Assembly (NCBI RefSeq): GCF_000003815.2
Contig: NC_049987.1
Location: forward strand, 2,168,761 to 2,229,851
Reading direction: 5' to 3'
Origin: Branchiostoma floridae
Lineage: Eukaryota; Chordata; Leptocardii; Amphioxiformes; Branchiostomatidae
DNA length: 61,091 nucleotides
The position numbers and the translations under genes were made by a program. The notes under the pieces are model-generated. The model was not told where the DNA came from and ran no database searches. It was given only the letters and a program-made list of their open reading frames with translations. Within the stretch, counting starts at the first letter, position 1. Each line of letters starts with the position of its first letter. Positions 35,001-45,854 of the stretch are shown here, piece after piece.

Positions 35001-38000
35001 AGTTCTTGTCCCTCTACCGCGAAATTCAATCCACGCGACTTTAAATGAATTTACAATAGTATATGAGCAACATCTACCATTCGTCTATTTATATTTGTTA
35101 CTTTAAAGTGGGTTTTGATTGAATTATGCTAAATGCAACATCGAAAGTAACCGCAAGATTATAAGCTAGAGAGACATTAGATAATATTCACAACACTGTC
35201 TATAAGGTTTGATAATCATACAATCGTCCAGGTTGTATAAAGTGAAGTTTAACATCAGTTCTTTGTGATTTTGGCGAAGATATACAAGGCAATCCACTCA
35301 AACCTTCTCAAGATACGGAGCTCGCACACAGACATAGGCAAACATACACAATCACAAAAAGTGAGTGCACCCCAAAACAAAACTTTAAAGGCTATGGCAT
35401 TGGGGCTAAAAGTTAATACATATATATAGGATTTTCTTTTTTTTTTTACAAAAATAAATTATTGTAATTTTATAGTAGAATCCTAGACTTTCTTCTAACA
35501 CAAATCTAAATGTATGCACAGATCAAATTTTCAACGACCAATGTCGCCTTCATCATGTTCCAAACTGATGCCCAATCACTACAAAATGAAAACACATGAC
35601 AAATTTTTGACCTCACATATCTACAAGATCATGTGTTTAAAAGGTCACGTGTCTGTGGAATGTACGTTCAGAAGTGATTGACTATCAGTTTTGATCCTGA
35701 AGAGGGCGGCAGTGGTCGTTGAAAATTTGACTTGAGTATTATTATGTGCCTTGAATAAGAAGTGAATATTTCCAAACTATCTTTTCCTCAGCCTGGTGTT
35801 TAACCTGGGTAACAAAGTGAACAAACCGTCTACCGTCAGCGCCATTAACAACATCGTGTACCAGTCAGGCGGGACGAATACCGGGGCTGCTCTACAGTAT
35901 GTCCGTCAGTACGCAGCATGGAGGGGAGGAAATGTCCCGAAAGTAAGTATATATGTAATATGTAGTTATTGTAACTAGCCTAAGGGTATAGATAAATTGG
36001 CATCTATAGTAAGTAAAAGTGCACTCTCATCGCACTTGCGTCAAGCTTCTGTCACTGCAGGGTTCGTTCACTGCGTGATCGTTCTTATTATATTTTTTCC
36101 GACTTTTTAAGATTTAGGTATTGCATAATACGTAAAGTATGACTCAGAATACGATAAAATACACAAAAAGTAAGAAAATTCGTTCTATATTTCAGAAATT
36201 TGTTGAGTATCTTTCGAACCCCGCAAGCGTGACGCAAGTGCAGTGATAGTGCACCTTAACATGGCGTTGCGTTGTGTCATCATAGCCAAGAGACTCAACT
36301 GTTTTCACTGTCTATTACAGGTAATAATCGTGTTGACGGACGGAAAATCAAGTGACTCCGTGTCTGGACCCTCTCAGAACCTGGTCGCCGCTGGTGTTGA
36401 GGTGTACGCCATCGGTGTGGGCAGCTTCGATCATGGACAACTCCTACAGATTGCCAACAACAAACAGAACAACGTGATTGAGCTGAACAATTTCAACGCC
36501 CTCGCCACAAAGATTGACATGATTTCCACAAATGTCTGCTCATATGCGTTACACGGTATGTTGCGATTTAATACTTACAAATCTACATTAACTTTACATT
36601 AACGTATTTAACCATTTTTCCTTTGACAAGAAGGTTGTATTTTGCCTGCCGTATCTGTGCGTGTTTGTTTAATTTTTTTGTTGACAGCATAACTTGAGAA
36701 GTTGCAAATGCATATTTATGATTTGAGTAATACATATATTGAGTTATTATTCAGCTTAATTTACTTATTTCCCACACAGTTCCAACACCTGCAAATGAAC
36801 TGTCAGGTAAGTAAAATGATTATCAATACCTCATAAAGGACTCTTTTAAATCTTTAAGATACCTTGAAACAAAATTATCCTGTGTATAAGCATCGCAGAA
36901 ACTCCCCTCAGCTTATTAATAATCCATAATGGTGCTCTTTGGCGGTCTCAGGCTCTCAGGCTCTAGCGTAATATGCTAGTACATACTAGCACATTAGCAG
37001 AAACTGCAGAGGCCTTCTGAAAGCTTTGGAATGTGATAACCTATAGAAGAACGAATTTACTCATATTAATTTGAAAGAGACAACTTTTCATCATGAATTT
37101 AAAAATGCTGTAAGCCGGCCCAATGGTAGGACTTCCAAGCATCGCATTTGTACCTTAGAAAAAGACGTACGTTCGGTAAATTAGAATATGAGTATGAATA
37201 CATTATCAACATGAATAATAAGAAAACACTGTAACGCAAGTTGTGCAACGTTGATAGAACTATGGAAATTCTATGCTTGCGGCATTTGTAAGATATGCAA
37301 ACACGAACATGGCTCAAAACAGATATTGTAAAATTTTATGAAAATGATATGGCCTTGTATGTTAGGATGTCATTTTTATACTTGAGGTATTTTCAATTTT
37401 GTGCTTTATGGTAGATTTTGACCTTAATTGGAAATTTAACAAAACACCAATCCTGGCTTAAAAGTTATCATTTTGGACATGAATCAGCAATGTCGAGGCT
37501 ATACCATTAATCAAGGTCATGCAACGTAAGGCGTACGTCACCTCGTTTTAGTGCAACGATCCCGGGAAATCCAAAATGGCTGCCATATTGGAATTAGGCA
37601 TGTTGTTTTGTTATTTTATCAACCGTCTTGTTTGAATTATTTTCACTAGCCGTGAATTTTTTTATTCAGCTTCTACCACCTGCACCAATGACTACATGGA
37701 GCTGTCGATTCCTGAGGATCAGCTGACTGACATCAACCTGGGGAACCTTCACTGGGAGCCTGACCAGAACTGTGGTGCTTCAACTAACGGCACCCACTAC
37801 ATTTTCCGTACAGACCTGTACCGCTGTGGCACTCAGGTAGTGTATCGAAGGACAGTGTAGGCGTTTCGTCAAAGACAACGGGTAGCTGTGAAAAAGCAAG
37901 GGAAAAGGTGCATCTACCAGTGATAATTACAATTGCTGCTAAAGATTAAGAGGACAAGGTTACTATAAAGGGTCCAAAAACAACGTGTTTCTGAAACGGA

Positions 38001-40798
38001 GTAATTGACATGGATACCTTGCTGGACATTTCATAATTGTTAATTCCTTTTAATAGTCTTTTTTTCAGCAGTTTGATTAATAGGTTATTGACCGTAGTAG
38101 AAAGATACAAACTTTTATTGGTTTTACCAATTATTTGTCTCCTGTATTGTTCTACAGAACAAGAAAAACATTCCATATTATTTATCTTGAGCATACATAA
38201 AAGTATGTAAGATCTATGCATTTCGTAAATTACATATACTAACGATAACTTAAGATGTTTTTTATCTTTAACGACGAAATTCAGCTTTAGCCTTGCTTAA
38301 ATCTAAATAATCTGCACTCCTCCACAAGGTGACCTTCGGCCCAAAGTACGTCACATTCCTGAACACCATCAACATCCTGGGTATCCACTTGAGCGGCGGG
38401 GTCATCACCCGAGAGGGCGACATCTCCATCACATCCAAGTAAAATATTACTACACCAACTATCCATGTTACTCTTTTAGGTCGTTTCCGTAGAAAATGTT
38501 GTGAAGAGGTTGCATTGAATATCAATGATCTTAAAATCCTTTTATTTCTTCCTTTTTTTTGTATACGTCAGTTGCCAGTTTCCAAGCTGATCTCTCTGTT
38601 GCCCATAAAATTATCGTAAGAAAATAAACATATTATAACATTTTATTAGAGAATCTTTGGCGGATTCTAACGATATAGTTAGCCATGCAACTTATTTCTC
38701 ATGCCAGAACGCTTCGACTGATTAGCATTATGATATAATACCATTACAAGGGCCTAAATTAACGTTAACTGCAATGCTATTAATACATAACCTCCATTCG
38801 TCACATTTTGAATTGTATCCTATGTCAACTTTTGCAAGTACATCAATTTACTCTTCCTGGTAGGCAATGTAGGGTAGAAATTGTGGAGGTAAAGATTCTG
38901 CATTTTTACACCGTACAGATGCAAGTACGAGCGCCAGGAGTGGGTGGACTCCACCTTCCTGCCCATCCCGGGTGGACTGAACTTTACGGAGGAGGGGTTC
39001 GGGCAGCTGGAGGTCCGTCTCTCCATGTTTCCCACACGGCAGTACCAGAGTCCATACCGGGCTGGGCAGTACCCCATCCACCTCAAACTGCGCCAGTACA
39101 TCTACATGCAGCTGGAGGTACAGGGGCACGGACAGAACCTTTCTGTGTTGGCGCTGAACTGTAAGGCTACCATGTCTCCAAATCCCAACGACACCCTGCA
39201 GTATCCACTCATCCAGGACGGGTATGCAGAACTGACTTATTTTGCTCCCCGATATATTCATATGCAAATTATGTTGTTTTTTGAAGCCTCTGGTGCGAGC
39301 CTAGTAGTATGGTGTTGTGTGTGAGTAGCTTGACAAAAGGCAAATTACTGGAAGGGAAACGTGATGAGAATACATTTCTTTGTTTAAAATCCCCAAATCC
39401 AACAAACCTCATAGGTAAATACATTATAAATCTACATAACGTATTCTTCCGGAGTGGATAAGGTAAAGCTGATGAAGCACTGGTTGCGCTTGCTTCTTGC
39501 TTCATAGTTCCATCGGGTCATTGCCTAATTCACCTTGAAGCCTGCAAAGATGATATAAGATCATACAAGATTCAGCTAAATTAAAATTTGAACAAACAAT
39601 AAGCTAACTATGTTTAATTTCTTTTTTCAAGTTGTGGCTCTGATCCCACCCTGCAAACCTACAACATTAACGACAACAGCAAGGAACGCTTTGGTTTTGA
39701 GGCGTTCCGCTTCATCAGGGAGGTGAAGACGGTGTACGTGCACTGTGAGGTGATGGTCTGTAACGGAGCTGATTCTGGGTCCCGCTGTGCACAGGTTTGC
39801 CTCTCAAATCGCCTTCATAGTATAAAAAGCCATTTTATTGTAGTCATGTAGATCGCAAATCATCAGGACAGCAGTACATGGATTTGAACTAGTTTTTGAT
39901 AGGTTGATTTTCCATGTTTATTATCCTTGCTCATCATCCTCTGTCAATGATGATGTTTTTTCAGTCATTGTCTTCTCATCTTCACACATTTGAAAAGATA
40001 AGTTTTCCTGTGGCAATGGCAACAACAGAATATCTAAAAAGGTAGTTGAGCTGTTTATTTAAAAAAAATGGTAGCTGAGCTGCTTACTTATACTGTTAGG
40101 TATAAAACATCAATTTCCGATGTCCTTGATGATCTAGCTGTTTCTGAATTAGATAGTATACGTTGTTTACTCCAGGGTTGCGTCAGGAGGGGTAAACGAG
40201 CGGCTGAAGAGATCGTCGACATGAAGGGACGTCACATGATCTACCAGGGACCAATCATTCTGGATGATGACAAAGAAGGTACAACTTTCTCCTAGGCTGT
40301 TTTTTTTTATCAGTAAAAAACAACATCCTTCAATATTTGATGTTATTTTAGAAAATGAAAGTAGTAGCATCGTAGTAGCAGATTCATCTCTTATAATACA
40401 TGCACTTTTTGTGCAGCTGGAATTTCGCACGTCGTTGAAAATTTTATTTAATGCATTTTAGAGAAAACATCACTTTTCTGATCTGTATGTCATACATGGA
40501 ATTTTTATAGATTCTTAAAGGTTGATGGTTTGCAACTAAAGACGAAATATAAGACTAGTAATGGGCTTGTATTGACCTACCGATAGTGTATTTTCTATCT
40601 GCAGAAACTCTGCACCTGATGAGTGACCAGGAGACTGCCTCTGGCCGCCACAGCGCACCCTGGGCCATGCTGGCTGCAGGAGGAGGTCTGATGGCGCTCG
40701 CCCTTGTCGTGATGGGCGCCGCCATCGTGCTGAAGCGGTCCCGCCGTGAGGAGTGGGCCTACCAGAGTCTGCCAAACATGGCAGAGGACGGGGAGTAA
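27885..40798 (+). CDS. vWA-ZP multidomain membrane protein, 18 exons
   Basis: Exons: 27885-29005, 29297-29357, 29705-29909, 30180-30433, 30525-30620, 31352-31556, 32068-32321, 32409-32522, 34646-34820, 35792-35942, 36321-36555, 36780-36806, 37670-37836, 38329-38438, 38919-39221, 39632-39794, 40176-40278, 40605-40798. All junctions are AG/GT and phases agree throughout. With the 67-bp signal exon at 4798 the CDS is 4005 bp (1334 aa). Domain order is signal, acidic repeats, two Cys modules with Thr-rich linkers, vWA, ZP, RRGKR cleavage site, membrane helix and short tail. Known ZP proteins polymerise after furin-type cleavage, and vWA domains bind ligands through a metal ion. An extracellular, possibly filament-forming or shed adhesion protein is inferred. 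Exon 2's donor (GTTCGT) and 30434's (GTTGGT) are weak. An AATAAA lies at 41882. Confidence 0.9.
29297..29357 (+). CDS. Small linker exon
   Basis: The 61-bp exon follows TTTTATCTAG and precedes a strong GTAAGA donor. It links phase 0 to phase 1 and encodes a Gly/Ser-rich spacer of about 20 residues (NSGQGAGADG...). It is called mainly because it alone reconciles the phases of its neighbours. Confidence 0.65.
29358..29704. other. Intron; nothing else recognised
   Basis: The 347-bp intron has a good donor and acceptor. No repeat or gene is visible in it. Confidence 0.6.
29705..30620 (+). CDS. Cys-rich module 1 and Thr-rich linker (three exons)
   Basis: Exons 29705-29909, 30180-30433 and 30525-30620 encode about 153 residues with eight cysteines (WCRDY, NLCAQ, TGCGE, RCRTE, SCNPS, HTCGA, HCQRG, VCKGS), then a linker rich in Thr, Pro and Gln. 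Motifs include RGIDFFVIKARLPADGLSA and FSAGATSSRSFGFHTCG. The start resembles secreted beta-rich domains, but I do not recognise a named family. The block begins and ends in phase 1, so it can be duplicated without breaking frame, as its copy at 31352 shows. Confidence 0.85.
30701..30842. mobile_element. End fragment of the GGCCATGTTGATTTGATTA element
   Basis: CATGCTGATTTGATTATACGGATGGCATCATTGGGAACCC matches the left end of the element at 6377. CGGCCAAGAAGGTTCACTTAATGACTAAACAC matches its interior at about 6500. It lies in the intron between the two Cys modules. A poly-C run follows at 31240-31250. Confidence 0.6.
31352..32522 (+). CDS. Cys-rich module 2 and Thr-rich linker (three exons)
   Basis: Exons 31352-31556 (205 bp), 32068-32321 (254 bp) and 32409-32522 (114 bp) duplicate module 1. 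The first two exon lengths are identical and all eight cysteines are kept. The linker is six residues longer and carries the TTVPQQTTFPTITPS repeat. Exon 31352 is nearly identical to 29705 (about three residue differences), whereas the second exon has changed more in its last third (RESNLGLYNTQGA against AQSIYGLQVTSAA). Confidence 0.85.
32545..34088. mobile_element. TACTGTAAATGCAG MITE split by a LINE fragment
   Basis: The left end TACTGTAAATGCAGAAATTTTCGCGGTGG (32545) and right end GCGAACTGAAATGCATTTACAGTA (ending 34088) form inverted termini. The first about 45 bp and the last about 165 bp match the uninterrupted copy at 34859-35058. Between them lies about 1.33 kb of retroelement, so the MITE was in the intron before the LINE landed in it. 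Confidence 0.75.
32588..33920 (+). pseudogene. CR1/L2-like non-LTR retrotransposon, decayed
   Basis: Plus-strand pieces are in several frames. A pre-RT segment (FRADTLAKIL...GGGKGFWSALRS, frame at 32553-32867) comes first, then an RT motif (SNGVPQGSLMSP, about 32995-33030). A YVDD active-site segment follows at 33064-33510, and a C-terminal segment after the RT at 33574-33786. Central RT motifs are deleted and frames shift at least three times. The 3' end is ATGGGCCTG...TGAAATAAAGAATCAAT. Confidence 0.75.
34646..36555 (+). CDS. von Willebrand factor A domain (three exons)
   Basis: Exons 34646-34820, 35792-35942 and 36321-36555. The MIDAS is complete: DGSGS after LDLFFLL, the Thr in GGTNTGAAL and the Asp in VLTDGKSSD. 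The tail AAGVEVYAIGVGSFDHGQLL is the usual beta-alpha end of the fold. Residues are about 793-979 of the full protein. An intact MIDAS implies divalent-cation-dependent ligand binding, as in matrilin or integrin-type A domains. Confidence 0.93.
34859..35058. mobile_element. TACTGTAAATGCAG MITE, uninterrupted copy
   Basis: It starts TACTGTAAATGCAGAAATAT and ends GACTTTAAATGAATTTACAATA, with internal CACGAACCTAAAACCACC and GCGAACGTAAAACCACCGCC. It is about 200 bp, non-coding, and sits in the intron splitting the vWA domain. Confidence 0.75.
35059..35791. other. Intron remainder; nothing recognised
   Basis: AT-rich intronic sequence with a T run at 35437. CAATCACT/AGTGATTG at 35574 and 35672 lie inside a weak inverted repeat: AAATTTTCAACGACCA at 35525 against TGGTCGTTGAAAATTTG at 35712. 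It is possibly a decayed foldback element. Confidence 0.45.
36019..36254. mobile_element. Palindromic MITE, second subfamily
   Basis: The left end GTGCACTCTCATCGCACTTGCGTCAAGC is mirrored by GCGTGACGCAAGTGCAGTGATAGTGCAC at the right. The core (ATTGCATAATACGTAAAGTATGACTC and AATTTGTTGAGTATC) is related to the 3267/5355/7894 family. It is inserted in the second vWA intron. A diverged relative lies at 55988-56222. Confidence 0.8.
36780..36806 (+). CDS. 27-bp micro-exon linking vWA to ZP
   Basis: The exon lies between CCCACACAG and GTAAGT, in phase 1 at both ends, and encodes a nine-residue linker (VPTPANELS). Because it is symmetric it could be skipped without loss of frame. Confidence 0.75.
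36807..37669. other. Intron; nothing recognised
   Basis: The intron before ZP exon 1. AT-rich, without a gene or clear repeat. Confidence 0.5.
37670..39794 (+). CDS. Zona pellucida domain (four exons)
   Basis: Exons 37670-37836, 38329-38438, 38919-39221 and 39632-39794. The ZP-N half has CTNDYMELSIPEDQL, CGASTNGTHYIFRTDLYRCG and VTFGPKYVTFLNTI. The ZP-C half has LEVRLSMFPT, LNCKATMSP, LIQDGCGSDPT, FGFEAFRFIRE and VYVHCEVMVC. Cysteine spacing and the YVHCEV motif are typical of ZP proteins. The module normally mediates assembly into extracellular filaments. Confidence 0.92.
37837..38328. other. Intron; nothing recognised
   Basis: The intron between the ZP-N exons. The minus-strand ORF at 37946-38221 has no motif. 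Confidence 0.5.
39222..39631. other. Intron; nothing recognised
   Basis: The intron inside ZP-C. A TATGCAAATTATG octamer near 39260 is isolated. Confidence 0.5.
40176..40798 (+). CDS. Furin-type site, membrane helix and C-terminal tail (two exons)
   Basis: Exon 40176-40278 begins GCVRRGKRAAEE, giving a dibasic RRGKR cleavage site just after ZP-C, then about 30 residues that may include the external hydrophobic patch (MIYQGPIIL). Exon 40605-40798 holds a hydrophobic helix (WAMLAAGGGLMALALVVMGA), a basic stop-transfer (KRSRREE) and a tail of about 20 residues ending at TAA 40796-40798. A YQSL sequence in the tail fits a tyrosine sorting motif. Confidence 0.9.
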
Positions 40799-42632
40799 GG
40801 GACGACCACAGGCCAGGCATTGTGGCGTTATATTTAACACCCTGTAACGTCAACATGCCGTGATGTGCCTTGCAGCCTACAATTCTTAATACAGTTGACC
40901 GATTCATTAGGAAAACCTGTCGGGCACGTCTTGGATGTTTTACACTTGTTGTTGTTTTCAGTTTCCGCTACAAATCACCTTGTTTTCTTTGAATCATAGT
41001 TGAGTTTCTACGAAATTCTAACCAAGACAATGTTTGTTTATAACGATAATTTTTTTTAGTTGTGTTGAAATAGTTTAATTTGAATTGTTTAAGGAAGAAA
41101 CAGTGGGTGCATCTGGGGAAACAAATGGAAAAAAGCACGTCAAATGTTCTTTTGCACCCTTTATTGTTCAAATTGTGTAATTCTACAACTCCCCAATTCT
41201 CAAAATATTTTCATTGGTCAAATTCTACTGTTAAGCATAAATCAAGAACACTTTATATTAATAATCTTTCATACAAGATTACACATTGCTTTCGGGTTGG
41301 TACACAAATAATTAATCGATTTTTTTTGTCATTTAAAACTTTGACTCAATATTTCCTAAAACAATAATGTAGCTACATTTAATTTGTCACGCTAAAAACC
41401 TTGTTTGGGTGGCGTTCACAAAAATGGCTTTCAAAACAAATCTTGGTAAAAGTCCATTTGCACAAATTCTAAATTTTACGGCTCCTGATATATTGTGTTA
41501 ATGGTCATAAAACTGTTGTAAACTTTTGTGTGTGAAAGTATGATAAATTTCCTACTCGATGAGTTATTTACTCTATGTTACAATACAGAAAGGGCATTAG
41601 ACAGACATGGAAGTTCTTTACATTTATTCTTGAGGTTTTCTGTGACCAGAGAGTGATATGTTATCATAAGTTACGTCAGTCTATTTAGTGGGATTTGTCA
41701 GTCTTTGATAGCAGGATATGGGTCTTTTTATTCATACTTACACTCGTACCACTAGAATATGATCAAGATGGACTGCTGAATGGGTTTTCTTGCAAGTTTA
41801 CCATGTCAGTCCACGTTGATATGAATGTATGGATGACATACTCTGGAAAACCCAAACTGTTTTTTGTAGGTTTGTGAATAGAATAAAAGGTTCGACCTTC
41901 AAATTGCCTTCATCATAAATTCTCAGTGGCCAAGAAGGTTACACAAATAACAGAACACATGGAGAATGGTGTACTAACAACATATTAGTTTTTTTTCTTC
42001 ATATTTTGTGGGTGCATGTCATTCATCCAATCAAACCAACATGGTCTAAAGTTTTTAAAATAGTGTTAAAACAAATCTAGCATCTGTGCTCCAGTCTTAT
42101 AGTTGGAGAAAAGAGACAAACCCTAGCCTATTAACACATGTCTTAAGTAATGTCAAGGGCTTGGCTTCAAGAAGGAAGACCATAAGAGTGAAATGTAAGA
42201 TCTGGTCTATTGCTTGGCAACTATATATATTGTGCGACTAGAACAACACGACTGACCATTTCCACAATATTAGACTAGTATATGTTTGTTTAATGACTTA
42301 CTAATCCAGAACTATTAATAGATGAAATAAAAGTACTGCATAGCACTATACATCATGTGTATTCTACGCCATGGAATTATGTAATGATGACTTAGCGCTT
42401 GCGACAATTACCAACAACACCATTAGACCCTGCTCACCTAATAAATCACAGTTAAGGAACGTAATGAGGTTTTGTGTTTAACGAACTTACAACATGATTG
42501 TATCCTGGTATGGAGATATCTGTTAAATAAAAGAGGTATTATGTTAGGTTATGTTAGCGTGTTTTTTATTACTTTTAGGTAAGAGATGACAGTTACCCAC
42601 TAATGGTAAATCTACTTCGACTTAAAATAATC
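40799..42632. other. 3' flank of the vWA-ZP gene
   Basis: The likely 3' UTR begins here. The first AATAAA on the plus strand is at 41882. A right-end fragment of the GGCCATGTTGATTTGATTA element (ATGTCATTCATCCAATCAAACCAACATGG) lies at about 42015-42045. The rest is AT-rich without a gene. Confidence 0.5.
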
Positions 42633-44325
42633 CTAAACAGAAACGTGAGACTTCCAAGAGTTTCTGATGTTAACTACAATCATGGTTATTACTTACTTTA
42701 CTTTGGCCGAGCTCCCGCTCGAACCAGGCTTGAGATAGCTCTCCAACTCTCCCTATCCTCCATCAGGGACTTGATTTTCTTCACATCGGTAAGGTTGGTG
42801 TCATGTTTCAGGTTGTCTAAGAACGTCAGCTTAGGTCTCCCTCGGCTTCTTTTCCCCTTTGTTGGTTCCCAAAGTACAAACTTTGAGGCAACGATGTCTG
42901 GGTGCCTGACGCAATGAGCTGCCAATTTCATCCTTCTTATCCTTATTTTCTCAGTGACTAATGGCAGATCTTGGTATACTTGCACATTAGTAAGTTTCTG
43001 CTCCCAGGAGATATTTAAGCACATTCGGAGCATTTTTGTGTAGCATCCATTTAGTCTTTTCGTTGTAGATTTGGTAAGTGTCCAAGTTTCACTACCATAT
43101 AATAAGATGGATTCTACAGTTGCAAAGAAGAGTTTCAGTTTGATTTTTCGCGACAGCCCAGATGTCCAGATTGTCCTCAGCTTATGACAGCTGTTCCAGG
43201 CTAGGGCCTTCCTTACTTCAAAGTCCCTTTCTGTGCTCTCCATGTTGGAGCCTAGGTACTTAAAGTTAGTGACCACTTCCACCAGGTCTCCACTCTTTGT
43301 TCTGATTTCAATGGGAAGTACCTGATTGTATGCCATCAGTTTTGTTTTCTTGGCATTAAGGTGTAGACCAACTTTTGCTGACTCGTTTTCCAAACGGAGG
43401 AGCATGTCCTGTGCTTGTTTGATCTTTTTTTAAAGGGCAATATCATCAGCAAAGTCTAAGTCGCTGACGACAACTGGGGGGTAGCGACTGCTTTTCCTGC
43501 GTTCAAGTTCGAATCCTAGCTCTACCTCTTGCTCACCAAGTGTTTGTCTCATGACGTAATCAAGTACTATGACAAAAAGGTACGGCGCGAGAGTGTCCCC
43601 TTGCAATACACCTGCTGTGATATTAAAGAGCTCAGTTTCTCCGTCCGGTGACAGAACTTTGGCACGGGTGTTCTCGTACAGTTTGCTGATTACATTTACA
43701 AGTTCCTCCGGGATTCCATAAGCCTTTAAGATTTTCATCATTTTTCCCCTATGGATACTATCGAAGGCTTTGCTGAAGTCGATAAATATAATGATTGCCT
43801 GTAGATTTCTGCTAAGCACTCCTTCGATCAGCCTTCGTAGTGCAAGGATTTGGGAGTATGTAGATCTGCCAGGGCGAAAACCGTTTTGGTTAGGTCTTAA
43901 GAGTTTGTCAATCTCCGGCTGAATTCTGTTCAGAATCATTTTGTTTGTGATTTTTGCTGCTACCGAGGTGAGCATAATGCCCCTATAGTTGGTGTATTCG
44001 CTTAAATCACCAGACTTAGGGACAGGTACGAGGTTTCCGGTTGCCCATTGCTGAGGTATTTTGCCTTCGAACAGTTTGTTGGAGAAAGACAGTATGATAT
44101 TGTCAAGATCGCACAGTTTAAGGACTTCTGGAGGGATTCCATCAGAACCTGCTGATTTTCCGAGTTTCAGCTTACTCTTTGCAACAACATATTCCTCCAT
44201 AGTGAATGGATCAGATCGAATGTTAAGATTCTGATAGATTTGCGGGATTTCGTCATCAGGTGATCCATCTAAACAGAAACGTGAGACTTCCAAGAGTTTC
44301 TGATGTTAACTACAATCATGGTTAT
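42633..44325 (-). mobile_element. 5'-truncated RTE-clade retrotransposon with a 57-bp target duplication
   Basis: The minus-strand element at 42690-44268 holds reverse transcriptase motifs in order: SKLKLGKSAGSDGIPPEVLK, then LVPVPKSGDLSEYTNYRGIM, NGFRPGRSTYSQI, IDFSKAFDSI, GVLQGDTLAPYLF and the DLDFADD active site (44293-43430). A second frame (43405-42698) holds the thumb and C-terminal region, FKYLGSNMESTERDF to ARPK. One frameshift near 43420 separates them. The endonuclease half is missing. Identical 57-bp direct repeats at 42633-42689 and 44269-44325 flank it. The 3' end is short with AAAGTAAGTAA. Confidence 0.85.
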
Positions 44326-44389
44326 GGGTAGATATTTTTATTATGATAAAGCAAAATAAAAGAAAATTGGCAAGCTGTTTTCATCATTA

Positions 44390-44620
44390 ATGAAATATGA
44401 AAAATGGGCAAGCGAAACAAACCTACTAGATGTTTTATGGAATGTTTTGTATCCTATATGCCTGCCGAAATTGAACAAAAATGCACGTTATAATAACTTT
44501 TATTTCATAATGAATAACACACCTACTGCTGGGTGTCTCGTGGAATTTTTTTGTATTCTATATGCCTGCCGAATTTGAACAAAAAGGCACATTATGATAA
44601 CTTTTGTTTCATAGTGAATG
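44390..44620. repeat. 104-bp tandem duplication
   Basis: TATATGCCTGCCGAAATTGAACAAAAATGCAC (about 44455) recurs as TATATGCCTGCCGAATTTGAACAAAAAGGCAC (about 44559). AACTTTTATTTCATAATGAATAACAC is repeated likewise. The copies are diverged. Confidence 0.75.
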
Positions 44621-44898
44621 AGATATTGAGTGTAATATTTGATGCCATCGAGGCTATTATACGTAAAGGCCGGGTCAACGCAGACACATTAAGTATATAT
44701 TTTATTACATATGACATCAGAGACCAGGAAAGGCATAACACACTATCTTCAAATGACTGATACTGAAAAACATACAAGTTACAATTGTTTTCACTTTCAG
44801 TCACATCTCAGTCACCGATACCATCTGAAACATCGGCAAAGTCTGCATAATCCATATGTGTATTTACCCCCTCCTGTTTGCCTACAGGTAGTCTCGGT

Positions 44899-45152
44899 AG
44901 CACGTCACCGGAACGTACTGCGCCTGCGCGAACCCTGGTGTTTTGGGGCTTGGTTTGGTCAACGTTGCATTGAAATCCCGCTTGTTGCACAGTATATGTT
45001 AGAGACATGGTTTCATGCAAAACGTACACGGGATTTTACCCTTATATACGCACGTACTTTCTTAAATGCGGCCCTTTAGTAATCCGGGGGTTTAGCAAGG
45101 TTTAGCATGTCTATACTTTTCGCGCAGGCGCAGTACGTTCCGGTGACGTGCT
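44899..45152. mobile_element. 254-bp MITE with perfect 34-bp inverted repeats and 9-bp target duplication
   Basis: The left terminus AGCACGTCACCGGAACGTAC continues TGCGCCTGCGCGAA and is mirrored exactly at 45119-45152. AGTCTCGGT precedes it at 44890-44898 and follows it at 45153-45161. A 9-bp duplication and long GC-rich inverted ends suit a Mutator-like (MULE) element (inference). The interior has no ORF of note. Confidence 0.88.
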
Positions 45153-45854
45153 AGTCTCGGTTGATAGCATGTGCGCTGAGGCAGGTCAGGTGACAATGAC
45201 TAAAATCGTGGCAGAACCGAACACTCTTGTCACAATTTTTAAGTTGGTACGTAGAAGGGTATCGTCATATTATGTGTCTTTGCTTTTCAATTGGAAGTTA
45301 CCTCCAACACTCATAGTGCGTAAACGTACAGAGGTGAAGAGATTGAGGGATCCGGGCTACATCCGCCACCTTTTTTACAACCCCTTATAACCTCGCCACG
45401 TAGTAGCTTAAAGCACTACGTTTACAGTTCAGCATTATGGAAGTTTATACTTGTTTAGTCAGGGAAGGAAAAGGTTTGAAAATTTTGCATGTATAGATCC
45501 CGAAGATTCCAGAAAATGCAGGATAGTCCTAATCCATCCTAGTGCAAAAAATAACTGCAGTAATCACGATGTTCGCAAGACGTCTCCTCCAAGGGGGCTG
45601 TTTCCCACGTGCGTATGTAATTCAAGACCACCCGACCACAGAACATCCATTGCAAAGATACGCTCATTTATTTTATAATACTTAAGACAGTAAAATACAT
45701 GAATTCATAGAGACGCCAATTCAGTACCACTGGTAGTATAGACAAAACTCGCTCAAAGCTTTCTTATGCTAGTTGGCAGTTAGCCTATAACAGACGCCAC
45801 ATGTCGCTATAAACATTAGAAATTGACGAAATGGCACTCACAAAATATACTTCT

